NCBI GenBank assembly: GCA_937898675.1
Contig: CALEJB010000032.1
Location: forward strand, 1-53,726
Direction of reading: 5' to 3'
From: an uncultured Prevotellaceae bacterium
GTDB lineage: Bacteria; Bacteroidota; Bacteroidia; Bacteroidales; Muribaculaceae
DNA length: 53,726 nucleotides
Below are positions 41,702 to 49,748 of this stretch, piece after piece. A program made the position numbers and the translations under genes. Positions within the stretch are counted from its first letter, which is position 1; each line of letters starts with the position of its first letter. Under the pieces are notes generated by a model, which saw only the letters and a list, made by a program, of their open reading frames with translations, made no database searches and had not been told where the DNA came from.

Positions 41702-42919
41702 TTAGCCCTGGGCGACAATTTTGCAAATCTCGACGATGGTCATCATGGCCTTCTCCATCGAGGGGATGGGCACATACTCATAGCGTCCGTGCATGTTCAT
41801 GCCGCCGGCAAAGATATTGGGGCACGGCAGGCCCTTGAACGACAGCTGGGCGCCGTCGGTGCCGCCGCGTATGGGCTGCACCTTGGGGGTGACGCCGGCG
41901 TTCTCCATGGCCTGCTTGGCGATGTCGATGATGTTCATCACCGGCTCAATCTTCTCGCGCATGTTGTAATACTGGTCCTTGATCTGGGCGGTGGCGCAGT
42001 CGGGGAACTCGGCGTTGATCTTGCTGCACAGCAACTCGATTTCGCGCTTGCGGCTCTCGAAGCGGTCGCGGTCGTGGTCGCGGATGATGTATTGCAGCGT
42101 GGTCTCCTCGACGCCGCCCTTCATGCTGATGAGGTGATAAAAGCCCTCATAGCCCTCGGTGTGCTCGGGCGTCTCCCAGCGCGGCAGCATGCCGGCAAAT
42201 TGCACGGCCACGCGCATCGAGTTGAGCATCTTGTTCTTGGCAGCCCCGGGGTGCACGTTCAGGCCCTTGAAGGTGATTTTGGCGCTGGCGGCGTTGAAGT
42301 TCTCATACTCCAGTTCGCCCACGGCGCCGCCGTCCATCGTGTAAGCCCAGTCACAGCCAAACTTCTCCACATCGAAGTGGTGTGCGCCCAGGCCGATTTC
42401 CTCGTCGGGGTTGAAGCCCACGCGTATGTTGCCGTGCTTGACCTCGGGGTGCTCCTGCAGCCACTCGATGGCACTCAGGATTTCGGCGATGCCGGCCTTG
42501 TCGTCGGCGCCCAGCAGCGTGTCGCCGCCGGTGACGATGAATTCCTGGCCCTTGTAGTCGTCCATCTCGGGGAACTGCTTGGCGTCGAGCACGATGCCCT
42601 GCTCCTCGTTGAGCACGATGGGCGCGCCCTCATACTTCACAATCCTGGGCTTGACATCATGGCCGCTCATGTCGGGCGCGGTGTCCATGTGTGCGATAAA
42701 GCCCACCGTGGGCAACTGGGCGTCGGTGTTGGCGGGCAGCGTGGCAAACAGGTAGCCGTTGTCGTCGAGCGAGATGTCGCTCAAGCCCATGTCGTGCAAC
42801 TCCTTCTCCAACTCCTTGGCAAACACCATCTGCCCAGGAGTCGAGGGTGTCAAATTGGTCAGTTCGTCACTCTGGGTGTCGAACTTCACATACTTCAAGA
42901 ATCTGTCAACTAACTTCAT
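41702..42919 (-). CDS. pepT: Peptidase T (tripeptide aminopeptidase)
   Basis: From the ATG near 42919 the protein has about 405 residues. Zinc and catalytic motifs of M20 peptidase T are present: GFIAHMDTAPDMSG near 80, GADDKAGIAEI with the metal-bridging Asp near 140, and NPDEEIGLGAHHFDV near 175. RGGTDGAQLSFKGLPCPN follows near the C-terminus. The enzyme removes the N-terminal residue of tripeptides in the cytoplasm. It is divergent from the nuclease gene at 43028. The upstream TTG start that would add 13 residues is unlikely. Confidence 0.95.
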   Translation of the reverse strand: MKLVDRFLKYVKFDTQSDELTNLTPSTPGQMVFAKELEKELHDMGLSDISLDDNGYLFATLPANTDAQLPTVGFIAHMDTAPDMSGHDVKPRIVKYEGAPIVLNEEQGIVLDAKQFPEMDDYKGQEFIVTGGDTLLGADDKAGIAEILSAIEWLQEHPEVKHGNIRVGFNPDEEIGLGAHHFDVEKFGCDWAYTMDGGAVGELEYENFNAASAKITFKGLNVHPGAAKNKMLNSMRVAVQFAGMLPRWETPEHTEGYEGFYHLISMKGGVEETTLQYIIRDHDRDRFESRKREIELLCSKINAEFPDCATAQIKDQYYNMREKIEPVMNIIDIAKQAMENAGVTPKVQPIRGGTDGAQLSFKGLPCPNIFAGGMNMHGRYEYVPIPSMEKAMMTIVEICKIVAQG

Positions 42920-43014
42920 AGTGAATCGTGTTTTATTTGCGTTAATGGTTATTTTCAACCTACAAAGTTAATAAAAAATCCGGTTATGAGAGTCGTGCAA
43001 GCAAAAAACTTCAC

Positions 43015-43022
43015 TATCTTTG
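43015..43022 (+). promoter_or_regulatory. -7 element very close to the first nuclease start
   Basis: TATCTTTG matches TAnnTTTG and ends only 5 bases before the ATG at 43028. Transcription would begin at or next to that ATG, so the message may have almost no leader, or translation may begin at the later ATG at 43139. No TTTG is found at 19-20 nt. Confidence 0.5.
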
Positions 43023-43027
43023 TCGGT

Positions 43028-43870
43028 ATGGTACGACGGCTGGAGCGGACATGGCATTCAGGATTGCGGGAGGCGGTGAGGTTTCTCGCCTGGGGGGCAA
43101 GCATCGCGTTGGTATGCTTTTTGCTGTATCGTGTTACCATGAATGGAAACCGCACCCATCTGCTCTGCCCCATGAGCGGCGCAGCGCGCGACAGCCTGAT
43201 GGCCGTGGCCGTGCCCACGGGCGTGGCCGACACGCTGGTGGGATATGACGCATTTGCCGTCCACTTCAACCCGCAGTGGGGCATCGCCAACTGCACGGCC
43301 TACGAGATGACGCGCGCGATGCTCGACGGCGATGCCCAGCGCGCCGACGGGTTCATGCGCGACGCGTCGGTGGCGGGCTGCCCCGAGGCCGACGCCTATG
43401 CGGGCAGCGGCCTGCACCGCGGGCACCTGGTCCCCGCCAGCGACATGAAGGGCGACGAGCAGGCCATGCGCCAAACATTTTTCATGACCAACATCTGCCC
43501 GATGTCGGCCAGCCTGAATACCGGCGGATGGGCGAAACTGGAAGAAAAGGTGCGCGAATGGACGGCGCGCGACAGCGCACTGCTGGTGTTTGCGGGACCT
43601 GTCGTGAGTGCCAGCGACACGACGCTGGCAGGCAGCCGCGTGAGGGTGCCCGGCCACTACTATAAGGTGGTGATGGCGCCGTGTGTGAGGCCCGTGCGCG
43701 CCATCGCGTTCATCTATCCCAACGGGGCCAGCGGCGGCCGCCTGAGCAAGTATGCCGTGAGCGTCGATGAGGTGGAACGGCTCACAGGGCTGGACTTCTT
43801 CGGCCTGCTGCCGCAGGACGAACAGCAGCGGACGGAAAGCGTGTGCAACCTTGACGCCTGGCTGAATTGA
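43028..43870 (+). CDS. Membrane-anchored DNA/RNA nonspecific endonuclease (NUC family), copy 1
   Basis: From 43028 the protein has 280 residues. A hydrophobic segment at about 18-38 should anchor it in the inner membrane or act as an uncleaved signal. The rest is a NUC/EndoG-type nuclease domain, with the core motif HRGHLVPASD (His133 general base) and MTNICPM (Asn155, Mg ligand). The usual DRGH aspartate is His130 here. This family cuts DNA and RNA without sequence preference, normally outside the cytoplasm. It lies directly before a paralogue (43941-44879). Role may be nucleic-acid scavenging or defence; not shown. Confidence 0.82.
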   Translation: MVRRLERTWHSGLREAVRFLAWGASIALVCFLLYRVTMNGNRTHLLCPMSGAARDSLMAVAVPTGVADTLVGYDAFAVHFNPQWGIANCTAYEMTRAMLDGDAQRADGFMRDASVAGCPEADAYAGSGLHRGHLVPASDMKGDEQAMRQTFFMTNICPMSASLNTGGWAKLEEKVREWTARDSALLVFAGPVVSASDTTLAGSRVRVPGHYYKVVMAPCVRPVRAIAFIYPNGASGGRLSKYAVSVDEVERLTGLDFFGLLPQDEQQRTESVCNLDAWLN

Positions 43871-43940
43871 GGCGGGCAAACCATGATTGACCAAAACAAT
43901 TTTTTACGACAATTCAATATCAACCAATTAATTACTGAAA

Positions 43941-44879
43941 ATGAAAAACATCATCAAAATCTGGATTCTGGCCTTTGCCATGGTTATGGGCGGGGCGTTG
44001 CCGCCGCAGGTGACGGGAAACAACGGCATCACCGCACAGTGGTCGATGCAGGCCAAGAACAAGAACAAAAAGAAAGACAAGAAAAAGAAAGGGAAAAAGA
44101 AAGCCAAGAAAGACACCCCCAAAAAGGACAAAAAGACGAAGACCAGCGGCCGGCAAGGCACAGTCGCTTCGTTGCTGTCTGCTCCCGTGAAGCCGAGCGC
44201 CAACAACGCGCTGCTGGGCGTGGGCGTTCCCAAGGGCGTGTCCAACCAGGTGCTGAACTACAAGGCCCTGCGCATCAACTTCAACCCGTCGTGGCGCATT
44301 CCCAACTGCGTGGCCTATGAACTCACGGCAACGATGGTGAGCATGAGCGAAGCGCCCGGGCACGAGAACCGCAAGAACTATGACTTTGACAAAGACCCAA
44401 GCGTGAAATCATGCCCCGAGAAATGGGAATACAAGAAAAGCGGATATTCCCGCGGCCACATGGCCCCCGCCATGGACATGCGCTGGGACCCGACGGCCAT
44501 GAAGCAGAGTTTCTACATGACCAACATCTGCCCCCAGGACATGAAGCTCAACAACGACCATTGGCGCAACCTCGAGGAGAAAATCCACCGCTGGGCCAAG
44601 CGCGACAAGAGCATCTACATCTACACGGGCCCCATTGTGGGCAAGAACCCCAAAAAGATTGGCGCTGACAAAAAAAACATCGTCGTGCCCGACGCCTTCT
44701 TCAAGGTGCTGTACGCTCCCGGCCAGAACCGCGCCATCGGGTTCATCTATGACAACAAGCCCTGCCCCGGCAGCTACAGGAAATATGCCGTCACAGTCAA
44801 GGAAGTAGAGCGCCGCACTGGCCTCACCTTCCCCAGCGCCATCCCCAAGAACCAGTGCAAGCCCGAGGATTGGGAATAA
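43941..44879 (+). CDS. Secreted DNA/RNA nonspecific endonuclease (NUC family), copy 2
   Basis: The 312-residue protein has an N-terminal hydrophobic signal (about residues 3-20), then a very Lys-rich low-complexity linker (39-67) and a NUC nuclease domain. Core motifs are SRGHMAPAMD (170-179, His173 general base) and MTNICPQD (Asn195). The DRGH aspartate is Ser170. It is a paralogue of the gene 70 bases upstream, sharing GVPKGV/PTGVADTLV-type and NP-W-IPNC-AYE patterns. The Lys-rich linker could bind nucleic acid or envelope polyanions. A bidirectional terminator follows (44901-44937). Confidence 0.88.
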   Translation: MKNIIKIWILAFAMVMGGALPPQVTGNNGITAQWSMQAKNKNKKKDKKKKGKKKAKKDTPKKDKKTKTSGRQGTVASLLSAPVKPSANNALLGVGVPKGVSNQVLNYKALRINFNPSWRIPNCVAYELTATMVSMSEAPGHENRKNYDFDKDPSVKSCPEKWEYKKSGYSRGHMAPAMDMRWDPTAMKQSFYMTNICPQDMKLNNDHWRNLEEKIHRWAKRDKSIYIYTGPIVGKNPKKIGADKKNIVVPDAFFKVLYAPGQNRAIGFIYDNKPCPGSYRKYAVTVKEVERRTGLTFPSAIPKNQCKPEDWE

Positions 44880-44900
44880 CGGGCCGGCCATAACGCACAA

Positions 44901-44937
44901 AAAAAACGGACTTCCCCATTGGAGAAATCCGTTTTTT
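44901..44937. terminator. Bidirectional terminator
   Basis: AAAAAACGGA (44901-44910) pairs with TCCGTTTTTT (44928-44937). Both strands end in U-rich tails, serving the nuclease gene and the convergent OmpA-like gene. Confidence 0.88.
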
Positions 44938-44953
44938 ACGTTTCAATTCAGCC

Positions 44954-45832
44954 CTATTGCCTGCTGCCCTCGGGGGCGTCCTCGATGAGGTCCATGAACT
45001 GGTCGAGGCGCGGGGTAATGATAATCTGGGTGCGGCGGTTGCGCTGCTTGCCCACATCGGTGGCGTTGTCGGCGATGGGGTTGAACTCACCTCGTCCGCC
45101 GGCGGTGAGGCGCTCGGGAGCGATGCCAAAGTGTTCGATGAGATACCTCACTACCGACGATGCGCGCAGGCACGAGAGGTCCCAGTTGTCGCGGATGTTC
45201 TGGCGGTTGGGCAGCTTGGTGTTGACGGGCACATTGTCGGTGTTGCCCTCGATGAGCACCTCATAGTCCTTGTAGTCGGTAATAATCTTGGCAATCTTGC
45301 TGAGCGTCTCCTGGGCGCGCTCGTTGATTTCATACGAGCCGCTCTTGTACAGCATGTTGTCGGCCAGCGAGATATAGACCACGCCCTTGAGCACCTGCAC
45401 GTCCACCTCCTTCATCTCCTCGCGGCTGAGGCTGCGGGTGAGTTTGTTGGTCAGCGCCAGGTTGAGCGAGTCGCTCTTGGTCTTGATGTCCACCATGTGG
45501 CGGATGTACTGGTTGGACTCGTTGATTTGGTCAACAAGCTTGGAGATGTTGACATTGTTGTCGCTCACGTTGCCCAGGCTCTTGTCAAGCGTCCTCTGCA
45601 ACGACTTGTAGTCTTTCTTTTGCTGGTCGAGCTGGTCGCGCATTTGCGCCAACTGGTCCTCGAGCGAGGCCACGCGGCTCTGGCTGGCAGCGAGCTGCAC
45701 CTTGGTGTCCTGATAACTGGCCGTGAGCGCCTGGTTCTCGTTCTGGCAGTTCTCCAGCAGCTTCTTGGTCGAGCAACTGGTAGTGAGCAATGCGCTGGCC
45801 GCCAGGGTGATGATAAAAATGCTTTTCTTCAT
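44954..45832 (-). CDS. OmpA/MotB-family lipoprotein
   Basis: The 292-residue protein has a lipoprotein signal (LAASALLTTSC, lipidated Cys at about residue 18). A long coiled coil with heptads (ENQALTASYQDTK to about residue 100) follows, then a C-terminal OmpA domain (GSYEINERAQETLSKI, YEVLIEGNTDNVPV, NWDLSCLRASSVVRYLIE, RGEFNPIADN). It should sit in the outer membrane and bind peptidoglycan across the periplasm through the coiled coil. The start at 45832 is chosen because the lipobox lies right behind it; the upstream ATG adds a Asn/Gln-rich stretch. Confidence 0.9.
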   Translation of the reverse strand: MKKSIFIITLAASALLTTSCSTKKLLENCQNENQALTASYQDTKVQLAASQSRVASLEDQLAQMRDQLDQQKKDYKSLQRTLDKSLGNVSDNNVNISKLVDQINESNQYIRHMVDIKTKSDSLNLALTNKLTRSLSREEMKEVDVQVLKGVVYISLADNMLYKSGSYEINERAQETLSKIAKIITDYKDYEVLIEGNTDNVPVNTKLPNRQNIRDNWDLSCLRASSVVRYLIEHFGIAPERLTAGGRGEFNPIADNATDVGKQRNRRTQIIITPRLDQFMDLIEDAPEGSRQ

Positions 45833-46040
45833 TTGATTGACTTGATTTGATTGGTTGGTTGTTGTCTTGTTCCTCACTTAATGCCCGCTATGGGCCACTA
45901 ATACCAAATATATGACAAAAATCGTGCCAAATGGTTTAGTTGTGCGGGTGCAAATGTAAAGGAATAACTCAAGCAAAGATGTTAACATTAAAAAACCGAT
46001 ATGCTTTTTAATGATTTTTACATGATTTGGCCGGTTAGAC

Positions 46041-46071
46041 TTTGGCGAACGGCAGATTCAACGTACCTTTG
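46041..46071 (+). promoter_or_regulatory. Promoter of the HEAT-like/lactonase pair
   Basis: TTTG (46041-46044) and TACCTTTG (46064-46071) are spaced by exactly 19 bases. The ATG at 46085 is 13 bases downstream of the -7 box, so the leader is very short. Confidence 0.82.
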
Positions 46072-46084
46072 TTGGGAAAAAGCA

Positions 46085-46612
46085 ATGATTACCAGCGAGA
46101 GACTAAAGGGCGCTTACAGCGAGGGCGAGGCCCTGGCGATATATGGCGAGGTGAAGCGGGAGGGCGACTTCCTGGGCCTTGCCCGGCGCTTCATGCACGA
46201 CGAGGACTACCAGGTGGCACGCAACGCCCTGTGGGGCCTGACCAAGGCCACCAGCCTGGAATTGTCGCAGCTGCAAGTGGCGCTCAATGAGTTGATAGAC
46301 TTGGCCATGGCCACCGGCAACCCATCGGTGAGGCGGCTGTCGCTCAACATCATCGAGCGGCTCAAGATGGAGGAAAAAGACCTGCGGACAGACTTTCTGG
46401 ACTTTTGCCTCGACCACATGGCGCGCCTTGACGAGTTTCCCGGCATCCAGTCGCTGTGCATGAAACTGGCATACAGGATGTGCGGCTTCTATCCCGAGTT
46501 GGCCGACGAACTCAAGCGCACAGTCGCGGCCATGGACATGGCCTATTACAAACCCGCCGTCAAGAGCGTCCGCCGCCGGATACTGAACGGCGCACTCAAG
46601 CAACGGCAATGA
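46085..46612 (+). CDS. HEAT-repeat-like protein of unknown function
   Basis: The 175-residue protein is all-helical by pattern, without signal peptide. It shows helix pairs such as DYQVARNALWGLTKA and NPSVRRLSLNIIERLKME that look like HEAT/armadillo repeats. I recognise no catalytic motif. It is translationally coupled to the lactonase gene by an ATGA overlap (46609-46612), so the two probably function together or share control. HEAT-like proteins often act as scaffolds; the partner is unknown. Confidence 0.75.
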   Translation: MITSERLKGAYSEGEALAIYGEVKREGDFLGLARRFMHDEDYQVARNALWGLTKATSLELSQLQVALNELIDLAMATGNPSVRRLSLNIIERLKMEEKDLRTDFLDFCLDHMARLDEFPGIQSLCMKLAYRMCGFYPELADELKRTVAAMDMAYYKPAVKSVRRRILNGALKQRQ

Positions 46613-47655
46613 GCAATAACATGGGAACCGATGAACTGACAATGGTGGTGGGCACCTATACCGGCAGCGGCAGCCGCGGGCTGTACAGCTACCGCTTGAA
46701 CCAGGAGACCGGACAGGCGCAGCAACTCGGCTCGCTGGCGATGGAGAACCCGTCATTCCTCACATTCTCGCACGACGGAAACCGCATCTACGCCATCAGC
46801 GAAAACGATGACGACACGGCGGCCATCGCGGCCATCGACATCGACAAGACAACTGGCAAAATGACCCCAGCGGGGGTGCCGCAGCCTGCCGTGGACGGCG
46901 TGCCGTGCCATGTTGCCGCCAACGGTCGGATTGCCGTCACGGCCAACTACGGCGGCGGCACACTGAATGTGTTCCCGATGCCGGCCGACGGCTCGCTCGG
47001 TCCGTGCAGCCAGGTCTTCAAGGGCCATACGGCGGGCCTGCCCTATCCCCAGGCCGATGCCCACATGCACATGGCGCGTTTCATGGTCGACGGCAGCATC
47101 CTGGCCACCGACTTCAGCGCCGACCAGTTGCTGCGGCTCGAAGTCGATGAGTCGGGCACGGTGCAAGAGCCACTCACGGCCGGCACGCTACCCGTAGGCA
47201 CGGCGCCGCGCCACATCGAGGCCTCACGCGACGAGCGGTTCATCTACGCCATCGGCGAGGTGACCAGCACGGTAACGGTTTTTGAGCAAAACGCCCTGGG
47301 GACGCTCGACCGCATCCAGGTCATCGCCGCCGACCACGACGGCAGCCGCGGCGGCGGCGACATCCACCTGTCGCGCGACGGCCGCTACCTCTACGCCAGC
47401 AAGCGGCTCAAGGACGACGGCATCTGCATCTTTGAGGTGGACCGCCAGTCGGGCAGACTGTCCCGAGCTGGATACCAGGCCACGGGCATCCACCCCCGCC
47501 ACTTTGCCATCACGCCCAACGACAGGCTGCTGCTGTGCGCCTGCCGCGACAGCGACTGCATACAAGTCTTTTCACGCGACGCCCAGACTGGCCTGCTGAC
47601 ACTCATCGACAGCATAGCGGTAAAGAAACCCGTGTGCATCCAGTTCACGCGGTAA
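46609..47655 (+). CDS. Lactonase family beta-propeller (6-phosphogluconolactonase-like)
   Basis: The 348-residue protein has the seven-bladed propeller repeat pattern of the YbhE/Pgl lactonase family: VVGTYTGSGSRGLYSYRL at the start, NPSFLTFSHDGNRIYA, HMHMARFMVDGSILATD, GTAPRHIEASRDERFIYAI and ASKRLKDDGICIFEVD. Some members hydrolyse 6-phosphogluconolactone in the pentose phosphate pathway; others act on different lactones. No zwf or gnd lies nearby, so the substrate is unproven. No signal peptide is seen, which favours a cytoplasmic enzyme. Its ATG overlaps the stop of the HEAT-like gene. Confidence 0.85.
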   Translation: MSNNMGTDELTMVVGTYTGSGSRGLYSYRLNQETGQAQQLGSLAMENPSFLTFSHDGNRIYAISENDDDTAAIAAIDIDKTTGKMTPAGVPQPAVDGVPCHVAANGRIAVTANYGGGTLNVFPMPADGSLGPCSQVFKGHTAGLPYPQADAHMHMARFMVDGSILATDFSADQLLRLEVDESGTVQEPLTAGTLPVGTAPRHIEASRDERFIYAIGEVTSTVTVFEQNALGTLDRIQVIAADHDGSRGGGDIHLSRDGRYLYASKRLKDDGICIFEVDRQSGRLSRAGYQATGIHPRHFAITPNDRLLLCACRDSDCIQVFSRDAQTGLLTLIDSIAVKKPVCIQFTR

Positions 47656-47729
47656 CACGGGCAAGGGCGTGTGTCAAAATTCAGGCGCCCTCTTTTTTTC
47701 ATGCCGTGGCGCACTTGTCATCTGCACAA

Positions 47730-47772
47730 CACCGCATCGGGCCTGGCGTTTCTCGCCAGACCCGATGCGGTG
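47730..47772. terminator. Terminator between lactonase and CotH-like genes
   Basis: A 19-base arm (47730-47748) pairs with 47754-47772 with one mismatch and a 5-nt loop. It lies between convergent genes and could serve both. Confidence 0.85.
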
Positions 47773-47793
47773 CGGGTATGTTTCCTTGAGTGA

Positions 47794-49539
47794 TCAGCCC
47801 AGGATGATGTCGATGACGGCATTGACGTCGGCGATGTTCACCTCGCCGTCGCCGTTCACGTCGGCGCGCTTCATCGTGTCGGGGTCGGCAGTGCCGCCCA
47901 GGATGATGTCGATGACGGCGTTGACGTCGCTGATATTTACCTCGCCGTCGCCGTTCACGTCACCCTTGACGGCCGGGGGCTCGGGATCTTCCATCGGGAC
48001 AAATACATTCTCGTCGATGTAGGCCATGTGTCGGCGAATCCAGTCCTCGACATAGTCCATCTCGGCATTGAGGTCGAGGGCCTTGCCGTCCAGGTCGCTG
48101 TCGCCGCTCCAGCGGCCTTCCTCACGCTCGGTGGCGCCGCACTCGTTGAGCTCGTTGACGGCGGTGCGGTAGCGGTTCACCAGGCTGTCGGTGTTGAGGT
48201 AGGTCTCGCGCAGTTCCTTGTAGCGCTCAACCACCTGGTTGTGGTAGTCACGGGTCTCCCACATCGAGGCCATGGGCACGTGGCTAATCCAGTCGATGCC
48301 GCGCTCGGGCTGAATCATCTCGGGCTTGTAAACCTCGGGCGCATAGTTCTGTCCCAGGCACACGTCGAGGTCCCAGGGTGTCATGGTCACGCGCGTGTCG
48401 GCATAAATTTCGCGGCAGCCGTAGTAGATGTTCTTGCTCTCGTTGTCGAGTGCCTGCAGCGCGGTGATGAAGATGAAGTAGTCCTGCATCACGGGGATGT
48501 CAAAGTAGTTGCCCATGCCCTCGGCGCGCTGTTCGATGCAGTCGTCGCCGATGTTGTCGTGGGCAAACCACACGGCGTCGCTCAGTGTCTTCCAGTGCAC
48601 CGAGCGCACGTCGTCCCAGTCGGGGTATTCAAAGGTGAACCCGTCCCACGACTGTGCGCCTAACGCGCGGCTTGCGGGCTCGCTCATCGACACGGTGCGG
48701 GTCCATGTGTCGGCCACCCACAGCGCGCCGCGGATTATCTTGGTCTCCTCAACGAACTTCTTGAGCTTGAGTTGCTTGCGGTCGATGGGCTCACACATGT
48801 TGTACACGCCGCGGTACTCGCCGTTGAGCAGCACCTCCACCATCTGGCCGCGGGAGCCGTTGTGGCAGTTGGGCAGCGTGTCGGCATACCACGGGCGGCG
48901 CGACATGTCGAGCCACAGGTCGGTGCTCACGCGGTTGCGCACGCGCAGGAAGTCTATCTGACAGGCGTCAAGTATCCAGTTGTTGTCGTTGCGCAGCCCA
49001 AAGAAGCGGTGGTTCACCTTGGTGCTGTCGGGGTTGATGAATTTCACGCGGTAGTTGCGCTTGTGCTTGCCGGCGGTGTTGGTCGAGCGGCCGCGCCATT
49101 TGGCCTTGGCCAGCAGCGGGGTGCAACCCGTCGAGTCGGGCTCGCTGACGATGACGTTGCCAATATTATAGGTATTGCCAAACTCGCCGAACAGCTCAAC
49201 GACGGGCAGCCAGGTGAAGGTGATGCTGCCGGTGACCAGGCTGTCGCCGATGTGGGCGGTCACGGCATACAGCTTGCCGCCGCCGATGGAGTCAAACGTG
49301 AACTCGTCGCCGCTGGCGATAATGCTGTCGTTGATGGCGAAATCGGTGAACACATCGTCGTCCCAAGTGATGGCGGCCGTGTAGTCGGTGCCGAAAAATG
49401 TCTGCGGAATGCTGCACAGCCACAGGCCGTTGAGCGTGTCCTGGGCGGCGTGGTGACCGCCGATGCTGAACGCTTGGGACCAGGCTGCGGCAGCCGTCAT
49501 CAGCGCCAGGACCAGCGCTAAAATTGTTCTTTTAACCAT
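47794..49539 (-). CDS. Secreted CotH-kinase-family protein with dockerin-like module
   Basis: The 581-residue protein has a signal peptide (MVKRTILALVLALMTAAAAWSQ). From about residue 140 it matches the CotH family: WRGRSTNTAGKHKRNYRVKF, NHRFFGLRNDNNWILDAC, NGEYRGVYNMCEPIDRKQL and the acidic TPWDLDVCLGQNY near 390. Some CotH proteins phosphorylate other secreted proteins; many bacterial members are uncharacterised. From about residue 523 two dockerin-like EF-hands follow (GDVNGDGEVNISDVNAVID, ADVNGDGEVNIADVNAVID). The start at 49539 fits the signal peptide; the ORF runs 66 codons further upstream without meaning. A -7 element lies at 49588-49595. Confidence 0.87.
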   Translation of the reverse strand: MVKRTILALVLALMTAAAAWSQAFSIGGHHAAQDTLNGLWLCSIPQTFFGTDYTAAITWDDDVFTDFAINDSIIASGDEFTFDSIGGGKLYAVTAHIGDSLVTGSITFTWLPVVELFGEFGNTYNIGNVIVSEPDSTGCTPLLAKAKWRGRSTNTAGKHKRNYRVKFINPDSTKVNHRFFGLRNDNNWILDACQIDFLRVRNRVSTDLWLDMSRRPWYADTLPNCHNGSRGQMVEVLLNGEYRGVYNMCEPIDRKQLKLKKFVEETKIIRGALWVADTWTRTVSMSEPASRALGAQSWDGFTFEYPDWDDVRSVHWKTLSDAVWFAHDNIGDDCIEQRAEGMGNYFDIPVMQDYFIFITALQALDNESKNIYYGCREIYADTRVTMTPWDLDVCLGQNYAPEVYKPEMIQPERGIDWISHVPMASMWETRDYHNQVVERYKELRETYLNTDSLVNRYRTAVNELNECGATEREEGRWSGDSDLDGKALDLNAEMDYVEDWIRRHMAYIDENVFVPMEDPEPPAVKGDVNGDGEVNISDVNAVIDIILGGTADPDTMKRADVNGDGEVNIADVNAVIDIILG

Positions 49540-49587
49540 GATAATTATAATAATGTTGAATAATGTTGTCTTTTTTTCTTCAAACGG

Positions 49588-49595
49588 CAAAGGTA
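49588..49595 (-). promoter_or_regulatory. -7 element of the CotH-family gene
   Basis: On the minus strand it reads TACCTTTG, 49 bases before the ATG. The -33 region is weak (a CTTG-like match at about 21 nt). Confidence 0.6.
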
Positions 49596-49701
49596 GTAAA
49601 AAATTACATACCACAGCAAGCCGCACGCGGGTTTTCGCATGACGGCAAAAAAAATCGGCACAATTTTTTGGTAATATGTCTTTTTTGCGGCAAAAAAATC
49701 G

Positions 49702-49709
49702 TAACTTTG
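49702..49709 (+). promoter_or_regulatory. -7 element of the NAD(P)HX repair gene
   Basis: TAACTTTG matches TAnnTTTG, 39 bases before the ATG. A TTTG at 49684-49687 is only 14 bases upstream, closer than usual. Confidence 0.6.
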
Positions 49710-49748
49710 TAGGCTTGAACAACCAACCAGAAATCACCCGACGAAGTC

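Noticed and set aside
45905..45958. Promoter of the OmpA/MotB-family lipoprotein gene
   Set aside because: Two -7-like boxes (45905-45912 and 45951-45958 on the minus strand) each have a TTTG at only 15 nt, so I could not choose one with confidence.
47794..47965. Repeated DNA that might be read as a CRISPR-like or tandem array
   Set aside because: The repeats are in-frame codons of the two EF-hand units and encode the dockerin-like module; there are no spacers.
49540..49737. 66-residue N-terminal extension of the CotH-family protein
   Set aside because: It precedes a clear signal peptide at 49539 and covers the promoter element at 49588-49595.
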